Below are positions 47,145 through 58,694 of a DNA stretch of 64,000 nucleotides, in pieces. The notes below the pieces were generated by a model, which was given only the letters and a program-made list of their open reading frames with translations, had not been told where the DNA came from and made no database searches. Position numbers and translations under genes: made by a program. Source of the stretch: Deinococcus sp. YIM 134068. Its GTDB lineage: Bacteria > Deinococcota > Deinococci > Deinococcales > Deinococcaceae. Location: assembly GCF_036543075.1 (NCBI RefSeq), contig NZ_JAZHPF010000002.1, positions 186,001-250,000 on the forward strand. Direction: 5' to 3'. Within the stretch, counting starts at the first letter, position 1; each line of letters opens with the position of its first letter.

Positions 47145-48262
47145 CGGCCCGACCAGAAGGGGGCCGCCTGCGGGCTGAGGCCAGCCACCTCCGGGGCGGG
47201 GCGGCCCAGGAAGTAGCCCTGCGCGTAGTCGGCCCCCAGTTCACGCACCATGCCGAGTTCCTCCGCCGTCTCGATCCCCTCGGCGACCACCCGGATGCCG
47301 AGGTCGTGGGCGAAGCGGACGAGCGCCGTGACGAGCGGCACGCGGGGATCGGCCCCGTGCAGCCCGCGAATGAGGTCGCGGTCGAGCTTCACGATGTCGG
47401 GCCGCAGCTCGGAGAGGTAGCTCAGACCCGTGTGCCCGGCCCCCAGGTCGTCGAGCGCCACCTGCGCGCCCTCGGCCCGGTAGCGCTCGAGGATGGATTT
47501 GAGGAGCCGCAGGTCGGGGAAGGCCTCGCTCTCCGTGACCTCGAACAGCAGCCGCGAGAAGTCGGCCCCGACCTCGCGGCAGGCGTCGAAGGTGGTGAGC
47601 AGGCAGATGTCGGGGTTGTACACCACGCCCGGCGCGAAGTTGATGAACAGCACCTGACCCGCGCCGAGCTGCGGGTACGCCTGGCGGATGGCCCCGCGCC
47701 GGGCGTGGGCGTCGAAGCCGCGCGACTGCCCGTGGGCGGCGGCGGCCTGAAGCAGCGGCCCGGCCCCGAACAGCCGTCCCTCCACCTCGGCGCGCACCAG
47801 GGCCTCGTACCCGTACACCCCGCCGCCGCGCATCTCCACGATGGGCTGGAGGTGAAAGCGCAGGTGCTGGCACGCCCCCGCGAACCAACCGCTCGTCAGC
47901 CGCCCCACCCACTGCTCCAGGGACGCGAGGTGCCACGTCTCCAGCCGCTCCCCGGCCCACGGCGCGGCGAGCACGTCGGGCCGCTCGGTGCGCGAGAACG
48001 CGGCGAGGACCTCGCTCAACAGGTCGAAGCCCCGCGCGGGCACCACGAAGGCGTCGTCCCGCACCTCCAGCGGCAGCCCGTGGGCGGCCAGCAACAGGGC
48101 GAGCTTGCGGTGAAGGTGACGCGAGGACGCGTGGACGGACAGCGCCTCCAGCCGCGTCACGTCCAGGGGCACGACCGCATGACAGTCGCACGTGGTAAAC
48201 CCGGTCGCGTGTCCGGTCGCGGAGGCGGGGAGCTGGAGAGTCGTCACAGCGGAGGCAGTCAT
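47141..48262 (-). CDS. EAL-domain cyclic di-GMP phosphodiesterase
   Basis: Protein of about 373 residues. A novel N-terminal part of about 130 residues includes a CDCH cluster. The EAL domain (about 130-365) has YGYEALVRAE, FINFAPGVVYNP, LLFEVTESEAF, ALDDLGAGHTGLSYL (canonical DDFGTG), DIVKLDRDLI and VVAEGIETAEE. The metal and catalytic residues are present, so it should hydrolyse c-di-GMP. The start is uncertain: ATG 48262 is chosen, with no Shine-Dalgarno and TAAAAC 7 nt upstream, perhaps leaderless; ATG 48289 is the alternative. It is divergent from xylB and overlaps the GGDEF gene by 4 bp. Confidence 0.85.
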   Translation of the reverse strand: MTASAVTTLQLPASATGHATGFTTCDCHAVVPLDVTRLEALSVHASSRHLHRKLALLLAAHGLPLEVRDDAFVVPARGFDLLSEVLAAFSRTERPDVLAAPWAGERLETWHLASLEQWVGRLTSGWFAGACQHLRFHLQPIVEMRGGGVYGYEALVRAEVEGRLFGAGPLLQAAAAHGQSRGFDAHARRGAIRQAYPQLGAGQVLFINFAPGVVYNPDICLLTTFDACREVGADFSRLLFEVTESEAFPDLRLLKSILERYRAEGAQVALDDLGAGHTGLSYLSELRPDIVKLDRDLIRGLHGADPRVPLVTALVRFAHDLGIRVVAEGIETAEELGMVRELGADYAQGYFLGRPAPEVAGLSPQAAPFWSGR

Positions 48263-48393
48263 CAGGGGCGTTTTAGCGAAATACTTCATACAAGGGTCTG
48301 ACAGGAGAGAATGCAAAAGAAGGGCTTCGGCAGCTTGAAATGAGGCCAAGGATGAGCTTGAGTACCCATCATGGAAGCGGCAGGGAGAAGGCA

Positions 48394-49824
48394 ATGAAAC
48401 AGGAGAACTCGGTCTATCTGGGCCTCGATCTCGGCACGGGCAGCCTCAAGGCGCTGCTCCTGAGCGGGGCGGGCGAGGTGCTGGCGCGGGAGTCGGCCCC
48501 CTACCAGGTCTCGTACCCGCAACCGGGCTGGGCGGAGAGCGACCCGCGCGAGTGGGAGGCGGCGGCGGTGACGGCCACGCGCGCCCTGCCGGGGGAACTG
48601 CGGGCGCAGGTGAGGGCGGTGAGTTTCTCCGGGCAGATGCACGGCGTCGTCCTGACGGACGCGGCGCTCGTCCCGCTGCGCCCCGCCGTGCTGTGGCTGG
48701 ATGCCCGGAGCGTACCCCTCCTGCCGAGGTTCGCGCGCCTCGCCGGACCGCGCCCCAACCCGGTGACGGCGGGCATGGCCGGGCCGACGCTGCTGTGGGT
48801 GCGAGGGCACGAGGAAGCGGTGTACGCCGCCGCGCGCTGGGCCTTCCAGCCGAAGGACTGGCTGCGCGCCCGGCTGGGCGGTGATCCGGCGGGCGACCCC
48901 TCCGACGCCTCGGGCACGCTGCTCGCCAACGTGAACGGGGAGTGGAACTTGGGGTTGCTTCGCGCCCTCGGCCTGCGCGCGGACCTCCTGCCGCCGCTGC
49001 GGGCCTCGGACGAGGTGGTGGGGACGCTCTCGGCGGGGGCGGCTTCCCTCCTAGGCCTGCCGGAGGGCGTGCCGCTCGTGACGGGCGCGGGTGACACGGC
49101 GGCGGCGCTGTTCGGGGGTGGCCTCGGACCGGACGAGGCGGGCCTGACGGTGGGCAGCGGGGCGCAGATCGTGCGGCGGCTGGACGTGCCGCGCGCCGAC
49201 CCCCGCCTTCAGCTCTACCGGGCCGCCGGGCCGGGCTGGTACGCCCTCGCCGCGATGCAGAACGCCGGGCTGGCGCTGGAGTGGGCGCGCGGCGTGCTGG
49301 GCCTGAGCTGGGAGGACGCCTACGCGGAGGCCTTCGCTCCCTCCGTGACCGCCCCGCCCGCCTTCCTGCCCTACCTGTCGGGCGAGCGCACCCCCCTCAT
49401 GGACCCCCACGCCTGCGGCAGTTGGAGCGGTCTGCGGCTGGGGCAGACGCGCGGCGACCTGATGCGCGCGGCGCTGGAGGGGGTCGCCTTCGCCCTGCGC
49501 GACGGGCTGGACACGCTGGAGGAGGTCCACGGGCGCGCGGGGACGGTGCGCGTCGCGGGCGGCGGCACCGTGGACCCCCGCTGGCGGCAACTCCTCGCCG
49601 ACGCGCTGGACCGTCCCCTCCGCCCCGGCGAGGTGCCCGACGCCTCGGCGCGGGGGGCGGCGCTGCTGGCCCTGGCAGGCGTCGGCGGCTCGCTCGCGGA
49701 CGTGGCCCCGGTTCCCCTCGGCCCGCCCGTGGAGCCGGGGAGAGAGCGGGATGCCGTGCAGGAACGCTTCGCGCGGTGGAAGGAGCTGCAAGGGGCGTTG
49801 AGAGCGTGGTGGTCGGTGGGGTGA
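48394..49824 (+). CDS. xylB: Xylulokinase (FGGY family)
   Basis: Sugar kinase of 476 residues, which is within the XylB range, phosphorylating D-xylulose to xylulose-5-phosphate. It has an N-terminal phosphate loop YLGLDLGTGSLKALLL, the xylulokinase motif SFSGQMHGVVL near residue 80, and the catalytic Asp in TGAGDTAAALFGGG near 230. The C-terminal FGGY segment includes VRVAGGGTVDPRWRQLLADA. The ATG follows GGGAGAAGG. No xylose isomerase or transporter is in the window. Divergent from the EAL gene and alone on its transcript, apart from possible read-through to the ThuA pair. Confidence 0.92.
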   Translation: MKQENSVYLGLDLGTGSLKALLLSGAGEVLARESAPYQVSYPQPGWAESDPREWEAAAVTATRALPGELRAQVRAVSFSGQMHGVVLTDAALVPLRPAVLWLDARSVPLLPRFARLAGPRPNPVTAGMAGPTLLWVRGHEEAVYAAARWAFQPKDWLRARLGGDPAGDPSDASGTLLANVNGEWNLGLLRALGLRADLLPPLRASDEVVGTLSAGAASLLGLPEGVPLVTGAGDTAAALFGGGLGPDEAGLTVGSGAQIVRRLDVPRADPRLQLYRAAGPGWYALAAMQNAGLALEWARGVLGLSWEDAYAEAFAPSVTAPPAFLPYLSGERTPLMDPHACGSWSGLRLGQTRGDLMRAALEGVAFALRDGLDTLEEVHGRAGTVRVAGGGTVDPRWRQLLADALDRPLRPGEVPDASARGAALLALAGVGGSLADVAPVPLGPPVEPGRERDAVQERFARWKELQGALRAWWSVG

Positions 49825-49827
49825 GGG

Positions 49828-49890
49828 GCGGCCAGCGGCCAGCTTCCAGCACGACGGCTCGAAGCTCGGAGCGGTGAGCAGCGGCACAAG
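49828..49890. repeat. Heptamer-period repeat downstream of xylB
   Basis: Units are GCGGCCA, GCGGCCA, GCTTCCA, GCACGAC, GGCTCGA, AGCTCGG, AGCGGTG, AGCAGCG, GCACAAG. The first three are the reverse complement of the GCTGGAA/GCTGGCC family at 25116 and 53093. Confidence 0.65.
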
Positions 49891-50009
49891 CTCTTCTTTT
49901 GCTCATGGCTCACGGCCAAAGGCTCCCCCCCCCACCCCTCCGGCAAACCCTCTAGACTCGCCCCGTTCTTCCCAGTCGCCGCCCCCTTCACCCCACAAGG
50001 ACGCACCCC

Positions 50010-50744
50010 ATGACCCAGCCCCGCATCACCGTCTGGAACGAGTACCGCCACGAACACGAGAACCCCGCCGTCCGCGCGATCTATCCGCAGGGCATCCACC
50101 AGGCCATCGCGGACGGCCTGGGGGCGAACGGTCTCGGCGAGGTCCGCACCGCCACGCTGGACGAGCCGGAGCACGGGCTGACAGGTAACGTGCTGGACAG
50201 CACCGACGTGCTCGTGTGGTGGGGACACAAGGCGCACGGGGCCGTCTCGGACGAGGTGGTGGACCGGGTGGTGGCGCGCGTGCTGGACGGGATGGGCCTG
50301 ATCGTGCTGCACTCCGGGCACTTCAGCAAGGTGTTCAAGCGGCTGATGGGCACGGGCTGCGACCTGAAGTGGCGCGAGGCGACCGACAAGGAGCGGCTGT
50401 GGGTGGTGAACCCCGCACACCCCATCGCGCAGGGGGTGGGCGAGTACCTGGAGCTGCCCGCCGAGGAGATGTACGGCGAACACTTCGACATCCCCACGCC
50501 CGACGAGCTGATCTTCGTGAGCTGGTTCACGGGCGGCGAAGTCTTCCGCTCGGGCTGCACCTTCACGCGCGGGAGCGGGAAAATCTTCTACTTCCGGCCC
50601 GGCCACGAGACGTACCCGACCTACCACCATGAGGGCGTCCTGCGCGTGATCGCCAACGGGGCACGCTGGGCCGCGCCGACCGCGAGCGCCCCCCGCGCCT
50701 TCGGGAACCGCGCGCCCCTTGAGCCGTTGCCGGAGCGCGTATGA
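50010..50744 (+). CDS. ThuA-like (trehalose utilisation) domain protein
   Basis: Protein of 244 residues with the class-I glutamine amidotransferase-like fold of Thu[56 protein letters not shown], and a C-terminal [20 protein letters not shown]. ThuA with a ThuB-type oxidoreductase is implicated in 3-keto-disaccharide metabolism in rhizobia. The next gene is exactly such an oxidoreductase, overlapping by 4 bp. The related activity here is inferred. The start follows an AAGGA-containing stretch. Confidence 0.88.
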   Translation: MTQPRITVWNEYRHEHENPAVRAIYPQGIHQAIADGLGANGLGEVRTATLDEPEHGLTGNVLDSTDVLVWWGHKAHGAVSDEVVDRVVARVLDGMGLIVLHSGHFSKVFKRLMGTGCDLKWREATDKERLWVVNPAHPIAQGVGEYLELPAEEMYGEHFDIPTPDELIFVSWFTGGEVFRSGCTFTRGSGKIFYFRPGHETYPTYHHEGVLRVIANGARWAAPTASAPRAFGNRAPLEPLPERV

Positions 50745-51766
50745 CCCAGGGAAGCCCCCAACTCCTGAACGTCGGCATCATCGGCGCGGGGGCCATCTCC
50801 TCGCGGCACTTCGAGGGCTACCGGCTGGCGGGCGCGAACGTGGTCGCCTTCGCCGATCCCAGCGAGGCCACCCGCCAGAGCCGGGAGGAGGAGTGGCAGG
50901 CGCGGGGCTACGCCGACTTCGGGGCGATGCTGGAGCGCGAGGCGGTGCAGGCGGTGAGCATCTGCACGCCGAACGCATATCACGCGCCCGCCGCGCTCGC
51001 GGCCCTGTCACGCGGCATCCATGTCCTGTGCGAGAAGCCGCTGTCACTCGACCTCGCCGCGTGTGACGCGATGATCACGGCGGCGCGGGAGGCGGGCGTG
51101 GTGCTCCAGACCAACCACCACCTGCGCTCCAGCCCGCTCGTGGAGACGGCCAAGCGCCTCATCGACGAGGGCCGCATCGGGCGCGTGACCTTCATGCGGC
51201 TGCGGCAGGCGCACGACTGGGGCGGCTCGCCGGAGGTGCGGGGGGCCTTCGGGAGCCTCGCGGCGAGCGGCGGCGGCACCCTGCTCGACAACGGCTGTCA
51301 CCTGATGGACCTTGCGCGGCACCTGGGGGGCGAGGTGCGGAACATCCACGCCCGGATGCACACCCTGAAGTTCGACATCGAGGTGGAGGACACCGCCGTC
51401 GCCACCCTGGAGTTCGAGAGTGGGGCGCTGGCGAGCGTGGAGACCGCCTGGACCGCGACGGGCTGGGAGGAGGGCTTTTCGGTCTACGGCACGGCGGGGG
51501 CGCTGGAATGCACGAATAGACTGGGCAAGCCCCGGCTGCGCCACCTCCACCGCTCCTTCGCCTTCGGGGCGTGGGGCGAGGGCGACGAGACGTGGTACGA
51601 CTTCGCCAATCCCGGCAACGCGCATGTCCGCAGCGTGGGGCACTTCGTCGCCTCCATCACGGGGGATGCCCCCGTCGTCTGCACGGGCGAGGATGGCCGC
51701 GAGAGCGTGCGGCTGGTGCTGGGCGGCTACGAGAGCGCCCGGAGCGGTCTGACGGTGGAACTGTAG
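50741..51766 (+). CDS. Gfo/Idh/MocA-family oxidoreductase
   Basis: NAD(P)-dependent sugar or inositol-type dehydrogenase of 341 residues. The N-terminal Rossmann loop is [19 protein letters not shown], the family motif is [15 protein letters not shown] with the catalytic Lys, and the C-terminal substrate domain includes [20 protein letters not shown]. The ATG overlaps the ThuA stop (ATGA), implying a coupled two-gene unit comparable to thuAB. The substrate is probably a sugar or keto-sugar. Confidence 0.9.
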   Translation: MTQGSPQLLNVGIIGAGAISSRHFEGYRLAGANVVAFADPSEATRQSREEEWQARGYADFGAMLEREAVQAVSICTPNAYHAPAALAALSRGIHVLCEKPLSLDLAACDAMITAAREAGVVLQTNHHLRSSPLVETAKRLIDEGRIGRVTFMRLRQAHDWGGSPEVRGAFGSLAASGGGTLLDNGCHLMDLARHLGGEVRNIHARMHTLKFDIEVEDTAVATLEFESGALASVETAWTATGWEEGFSVYGTAGALECTNRLGKPRLRHLHRSFAFGAWGEGDETWYDFANPGNAHVRSVGHFVASITGDAPVVCTGEDGRESVRLVLGGYESARSGLTVEL

Positions 51767-51886
51767 CCCCCGTTCAGTCAACCGCGCGTCGGCGCTTGCC
51801 TGGAAGGCATGAGAAACCGCACAATCAGGGGTGATGCGGCAGAGCAAGGGCGTCCCGTCCCCCGGTCGCCGACCCCGGAGGTCCAG

Positions 51887-52750
51887 ATGAATCGCACGGA
51901 GGAGGGCCTGTTCGTCGGCGCGGCGCTGATCATCCTGACGCTCGCCGTCCTGTACGGCGTGCAGACCTTATTTGTGCGGGCCACCCTCAGCGACGGCACA
52001 CCCCCCGTCACGGCGTCGCCACCCCGGACACCGCCAGCCCCGGTCACACCGATAGAGACGACCCCGGCGCTCCCCGCGCCTGTCCCGGCAAGCGCGAGCC
52101 GGACGCCTCCTCCAGCGCGGCCAGCGGCATCCACGGAGACCCAGACCCAGGCGGCAATCCCGCCCAGGCCCACACGGACGGCGGCCTCCCCAGCACCCTT
52201 ACCCTCTGCGACGGCCCCAACCGCAACTCGTGTGACGGCGACTCCTGCCCCGACCACCCCCAAAGCCTCGACGCCTCCCCCGTCGCCTGCCGCCGCATCA
52301 GCCCAGGTGGCCCCCGAATCGGCGACGCCCAAAGCGACGGCGATGAACACGCCCGTGACGCCTCCAGTTCCCGCTCCAACGACCCAGGCCCGACCTGAAC
52401 CCGCTCCAGCAGCGACCCCCCTCGACCGGGGCCGGGAGCTGACGCGCTGGCTCTACGGCGAGCGGCTGGACGAGGTGTGGGCAGCCTTTTCCCCTACCGT
52501 GCGGGCCGAGTGGGGCAGCCTCGACGCCTTCCGGGCGTACCGCGCGGGCGGGCAGCAGGCCTACGGCGCAGAGATGCAGGTGCTGGACGAGCAGGTGACG
52601 CGCGACGGGACCGTCACCTACTACACCCGCACGGCCACCTTCGAGCGCGGCGAGCGGTCCCGCTGGACGGTCATCTTCGGGCTGGACGACCGGGGACGGG
52701 TGCAGGAGTTCGGCATCGTCGGGGCGGACCTGTCGCTGGGTGCTGAGTAG
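51887..52750 (+). CDS. Membrane-anchored protein with Pro/Thr/Ala linker and NTF2-like (DUF3887-type) domain
   Basis: Protein of 287 residues. After MNRTEEGLFVGAALI there is a single membrane helix (about 8-28). A linker of about 150 residues is nearly all Pro, Ala, Thr and Ser and presumably spans the envelope. The C-terminal domain (about 180-287, RELTRWLYGERLDEVWAAFS, then QVTRDGTVTYYTRTATFERG) resembles the NTF2-like DUF3887 fold found in peptidases and beta-lactamase-associated proteins. An in-frame ATG 26 codons upstream is rejected in favour of the GGAGGTCCAG site. Function is unknown. Confidence 0.7.
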   Translation: MNRTEEGLFVGAALIILTLAVLYGVQTLFVRATLSDGTPPVTASPPRTPPAPVTPIETTPALPAPVPASASRTPPPARPAASTETQTQAAIPPRPTRTAASPAPLPSATAPTATRVTATPAPTTPKASTPPPSPAAASAQVAPESATPKATAMNTPVTPPVPAPTTQARPEPAPAATPLDRGRELTRWLYGERLDEVWAAFSPTVRAEWGSLDAFRAYRAGGQQAYGAEMQVLDEQVTRDGTVTYYTRTATFERGERSRWTVIFGLDDRGRVQEFGIVGADLSLGAE

Positions 52751-52822
52751 GCGAGGGCAACAGTAAAGCCCCCTTAAGCCGGGCGGGGAAAGCGGCGGGG
52801 CGGGCCGTGCCACCCTCGGGGC

Positions 52823-53020
52823 ATGACCGACGGGACGCGCGCCGACAACACCGACACCACCCCGAACCCCGACATGGCGACCGAGGACAGCCCGGTCTAC
52901 CAACCCCCGGCGGGGGCCGAGGAGACCGACCTCGCCGACGCCGCCGTGGACGGAACCAGCGCCTCCCACTACGGCGCGAACGATCCCGGCCTCTACGAGA
53001 ACACCGACAAGCAGGACTGA
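52823..53020 (+). CDS. Small acidic disordered protein (65 residues)
   Basis: Hydrophilic sequence (MTDGTRADNTDTTPNPDMAT, then SASHYGANDPGLYENTDKQD) with no hydrophobic core. The ribosome site is weak. Composition, length and the MTD start resemble the protein at 41648-41839. No family is recognised. Confidence 0.55.
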   Translation: MTDGTRADNTDTTPNPDMATEDSPVYQPPAGAEETDLADAAVDGTSASHYGANDPGLYENTDKQD

Positions 53021-53092
53021 ACCACCACGCGGGAGCCGGGAGCATGAGGGGGACGCTCCCGGCTCCCGCCTGTTGGGGCAGATGTGCTGACG

Positions 53093-53113
53093 GCTGGTCG
53101 CTGGAAGCTGGCC
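53093..53113. repeat. Heptamer-period repeat, GCTGGAA/GCTGGCC family
   Basis: Units GCTGGTC, GCTGGAA, GCTGGCC share the exact units found at 25116-25143 and inverted at 49828-49848. It lies upstream of the 53194 gene. Confidence 0.65.
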
Positions 53114-53193
53114 GCCCCTCTGTGAAGACTTTCTTGGGACCCCATCATCCTCGCCCCACCGTTACGCCCTAACCTAATCCCCGCGAGGTCAAT

Positions 53194-53583
53194 ATGCCAA
53201 GAGAAGACATGATGAAGAACCACATGATGGCCCACCTCACCGACGCGCTGGGGGAGGGTCAGGACATCGGGCACTACGGGCGGCTGGTGTACACCATCGT
53301 CGGGCGGCATTTCGTGGAGGAAGACGAGCTGGTGTCGCTGCTCGCGCAGGACAAGGACTTCAGCGAGGAGGGGGCGCGCGACCTCGTGCGGCAGGTGCAG
53401 GAGGCCGACTACAGCCCGCCGGGCCGCGCCAAGATTCTGGAGTACATGGAAAAGCAGGACTTCCCTATCCTTCCGAACGCCGACGACCCCGACGAGGGCA
53501 ACGTCTACCGCGACCTCGACTTCCCGCAGCATGTCTACGACCACATTCAGGAGTACCGTCACCAGAAGGCCGAGACGGACTGA
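53194..53583 (+). CDS. Conserved hypothetical protein
   Basis: Soluble protein of 129 residues that I do not recognise. It starts MPREDMMKNHMMAHLTDALG, has a helical charged middle (FVEEDELVSLLAQDKDFSEE, ARDLVRQVQEADYSPPGRAK), and ends with an Asp/His-rich strand-turn region (DLDFPQHVYDHIQEYRHQK). A GAGGTC site lies 7 nt before the ATG. A terminator follows directly at 53598-53639, so it is a single-gene unit. Its upstream DNA shares a pattern with 40991 and 41584. Confidence 0.72.
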   Translation: MPREDMMKNHMMAHLTDALGEGQDIGHYGRLVYTIVGRHFVEEDELVSLLAQDKDFSEEGARDLVRQVQEADYSPPGRAKILEYMEKQDFPILPNADDPDEGNVYRDLDFPQHVYDHIQEYRHQKAETD

Positions 53584-53615
53584 GGAGTGAGGGATGAGGG
53601 GTCAGGTTTTAGGGG
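53581..53615 (+). repeat. Heptamer-period repeat merging into a terminator
   Basis: Units TGAGGAG, TGAGGGA, TGAGGGG, TCAGGTT, TTAGGGG begin exactly at the TGA stop of the 53194 gene. The last units supply the 5' arm of the terminator hairpin. Confidence 0.7.
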
Positions 53616-53639
53616 TTGCCCTAGCGCCTGACCCCTTTT
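53598..53639 (+). terminator. Terminator of the 53194 gene
   Basis: GGGGTCAGG (53598-53606) pairs with CCTGACCCC (53627-53635). AGGG/CCCT pair inside, and TTTTCCTTTT follows. Confidence 0.85.
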
Positions 53640-53812
53640 CCTTTTGACCCATCCGTCTTCGGGCCAACCTGACCGATCAGGTGGAACGGGACATCGAACT
53701 GTCCGGGAGGCACGGCACCGCTGTCGAGCCGCCGAGTTGAAGTGAAGGAGAGGGCGGCGGGCACCCTTCCCTCCCGTTCCGACGAGTGGGCCGAGGCCTC
53801 CCGCCCGCCCGG

Positions 53813-53818
53813 TATACT
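53813..53818 (+). promoter_or_regulatory. -10 box of the formate-dehydrogenase-like operon
   Basis: TATACT lies 30 nt upstream of the GTG start at 53849, with GAGGAGGGG between as ribosome site. The -35 region is GC-rich and weak, suggesting an activator or a non-standard element. Confidence 0.45.
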
Positions 53819-53848
53819 CGCTCCATCCCGCAGCGAGGAGGGGCGACC

Positions 53849-56821
<2,973 letters not shown>

Positions 56822-56844
56822 ACTCCCAGCGAAACGAGGTTGAG

Positions 56845-57318
56845 ATGGCGAAATCCCTGCCCTACACACCGCGCGTCAGAACGCCGCAGGAGGAGTTGAG
56901 CGAGGCCAGCGCCGAGAACGCCGAGGCCCTGCTGGAGGGGTTGAAGCTCCTGCGCGCCCTCCACGACCACGGGGTTCTCGACGTATTGAACCGGGGAGTA
57001 CGCGGCGGCGGTGGAATGGTCGGCGAGACGTTGCACGTGCTGGAGCGGGACGACTCCACCCGTCTCATCCGCAACTTGCTGGAAGTGGGCCGGGCCGTGA
57101 GTGACCTCGACCCGCAGAACGTCGGCGTACTGGGCCGCGCGCTGGGTGCGGGCGTAAACGAGGGGGCCATACGGGTGGCACGCGGCGAGCGGGTCGGCCT
57201 GCCCGAACTGCTGGGCCTCCTACGCGACCCGGACGTTCAGGTGGCGCTGACGGCCCTCTTCGGCCTCCTGAAGGGCTTCGGCCACGCGCTGCGAACGGCG
57301 GAGGACGGCGAGGCGTGA
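56845..57318 (+). CDS. DUF1641 family protein (YrhD-like)
   Basis: Protein of 157 residues, mostly helical: ENAEALLEGLKLLRALHDHG, GVLDVLNRGVRGGGGMVGET, SDLDPQNVGVLGRALGAGVN. DUF1641 members are commonly encoded next to YrhE-type formate dehydrogenases, as here (23 bp after the large subunit), and are presumed accessory or membrane-associated partners. A role in electron transfer or assembly is not established. The stop overlaps the fdhD start (GTGA). Confidence 0.85.
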   Translation: MAKSLPYTPRVRTPQEELSEASAENAEALLEGLKLLRALHDHGVLDVLNRGVRGGGGMVGETLHVLERDDSTRLIRNLLEVGRAVSDLDPQNVGVLGRALGAGVNEGAIRVARGERVGLPELLGLLRDPDVQVALTALFGLLKGFGHALRTAEDGEA

Positions 57319-58175
57319 CCCCCCGGCCCTCCTCCCCCGCCGTCACGGGAGCGCGCGTGCTGGCGTATGCGGGCGGCCAGATCACCGAGCGGGACGACGC
57401 GGTGGCGGTGGAGGAACCGCTCGAACTCCGCGTGTGGGACGGCGAAAAATCCATTCCCCTCGCCGTCACCATGAGAACGCCCGGTCACGACCTCGACCTC
57501 GTGCGGGGCTGGCTGCACGCGGAGGGTCTGCTGGACGGAGACCCCGTGTCGCTGGGGCAGGACCCGGACACCCCCAACGTCGTCACCCTGCACGCCCCCA
57601 ATCCCCAGCGGTTGCTCGCCTCGGCCCGCGTGGGCGTGACCACGAGCGCCTGCGGGGTTTGCGGCAGCGGTAGCGTGGAGCGGCTGGCGGTGCGGGTGTG
57701 CCCCCCGGTGTGGACGGCGGGTCTCCTGTCCCCCGCCCTGCTCGCCGGGCTGCCGGGACGATTGAGGACGGCCCAGCCCGCCTACGACGCGACGGGCGGA
57801 TTGCACGCGGCGGGCCTCCTCACCCCAGCGGGCGAACTGCTGGCGGCCTTCGAGGACGTGGGGCGACACAACGCCGTGGACAAGCTCGTGGGCTGGGCGC
57901 TGGGCCGTGGCCTGCTCCCGCTGGGCGACCACCTCCTCGTGACGAGCAGCCGCGCGGGCTTCGAGGTCGTGCAGAAGGCGGCGCTGGCGGGCGTGCCCGT
58001 GGTCGTGACGGTGGGGGCACCGAGCAGCCTCGCGGTGGAGACGGCGGCGGCGCTCGGCCTGACCCTGGTGGGCTTCGCGCGGGAGGGCCGCTTCAACGTG
58101 TACGCGGGGGCGGAACGCCTGGCCTGGGAGGACACTGCCGGGGGAGGTCCGGGCCTCTCGTCCACGGGGTCGTGA
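57315..58175 (+). CDS. fdhD: Formate dehydrogenase accessory sulfurtransferase FdhD
   Basis: Protein of 286 residues that passes sulfur from a cysteine desulfurase to the Mo-bisMGD cofactor before insertion. The sulfurtransfer Cys pair is in TSACGVCGSGSVERL near residue 115. TPGHDLDLVRGWLHAEGLL, FEDVGRHNAVDKLVGWAL and VTSSRAGFEVVQKAALAGVP are family hallmarks. The GTG start overlaps the DUF1641 stop, so the three genes form one operon. Its presence indicates that the large subunit is matured as a genuine Mo or W enzyme. Confidence 0.93.
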   Translation: MTPRPSSPAVTGARVLAYAGGQITERDDAVAVEEPLELRVWDGEKSIPLAVTMRTPGHDLDLVRGWLHAEGLLDGDPVSLGQDPDTPNVVTLHAPNPQRLLASARVGVTTSACGVCGSGSVERLAVRVCPPVWTAGLLSPALLAGLPGRLRTAQPAYDATGGLHAAGLLTPAGELLAAFEDVGRHNAVDKLVGWALGRGLLPLGDHLLVTSSRAGFEVVQKAALAGVPVVVTVGAPSSLAVETAAALGLTLVGFAREGRFNVYAGAERLAWEDTAGGGPGLSSTGS

Positions 58176-58273
58176 TTCGCCCGATGTCTGCCCGATGTGT
58201 CGTCCGGTGGCCGCATGGGGTAGCCGGACACTCCTTCAGAACGCACTCGACCGCGCCTCCTTCCCCTTGTTTC

Positions 58274-58630
58274 CTATTCCAGTAGGCCCGTGCTCGCCTG
58301 TCCCACGAAGGTCTCGACCCAGGAGTAGGACAAGGAGGCGTGGCCCTGGTCGCCCCAGCAGTCGCCCCAGGAGTTCTTGACGATGAAGGAGCCGGAATCG
58401 TCGGCCACCGCGTGATTCGGCAGCACCCGCCCGATATTCTGGCTGGAGATGAAGCCGGTCACGGTGACGACGTGGTTGAGGTCGAGGTCGGCCCGGCCCC
58501 TCACGTAGCGCAACGTCCGGGCGGGCACGAAGCCGTTTGCGTCCGGGTTCATGTTGTTCAAGGGAGGACGCGGCGTTCGCGGTGGGTTTGAAGTAGCGGG
58601 CGTCCAGCGTGACCACCGTGGCTGGCCTCG
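58274..58630 (-). pseudogene. C-terminal remnant of a papain-like (C1) cysteine protease
   Basis: The minus strand encodes NHVVTVTGF and DSGSFIVKNSWGDCWGDQGH with SYSWVETFVG, the His and Asn active-site blocks of the C1A papain fold. The stretch just upstream (VVTLDARYFKPTANAASS) lies in a different frame, so a frameshift falls near 58560. No catalytic Cys segment exists before the neighbouring channel gene at 58695. The gene is therefore 5'-truncated and frameshifted. It ends at a normal stop at 58274. Confidence 0.7.
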
Positions 58631-58694
58631 ACGGCTCTCCCCGCATGAATCGGGGTGGCTCCGCAGGGCGCGCGGTACACGGGGCCACACGCCG

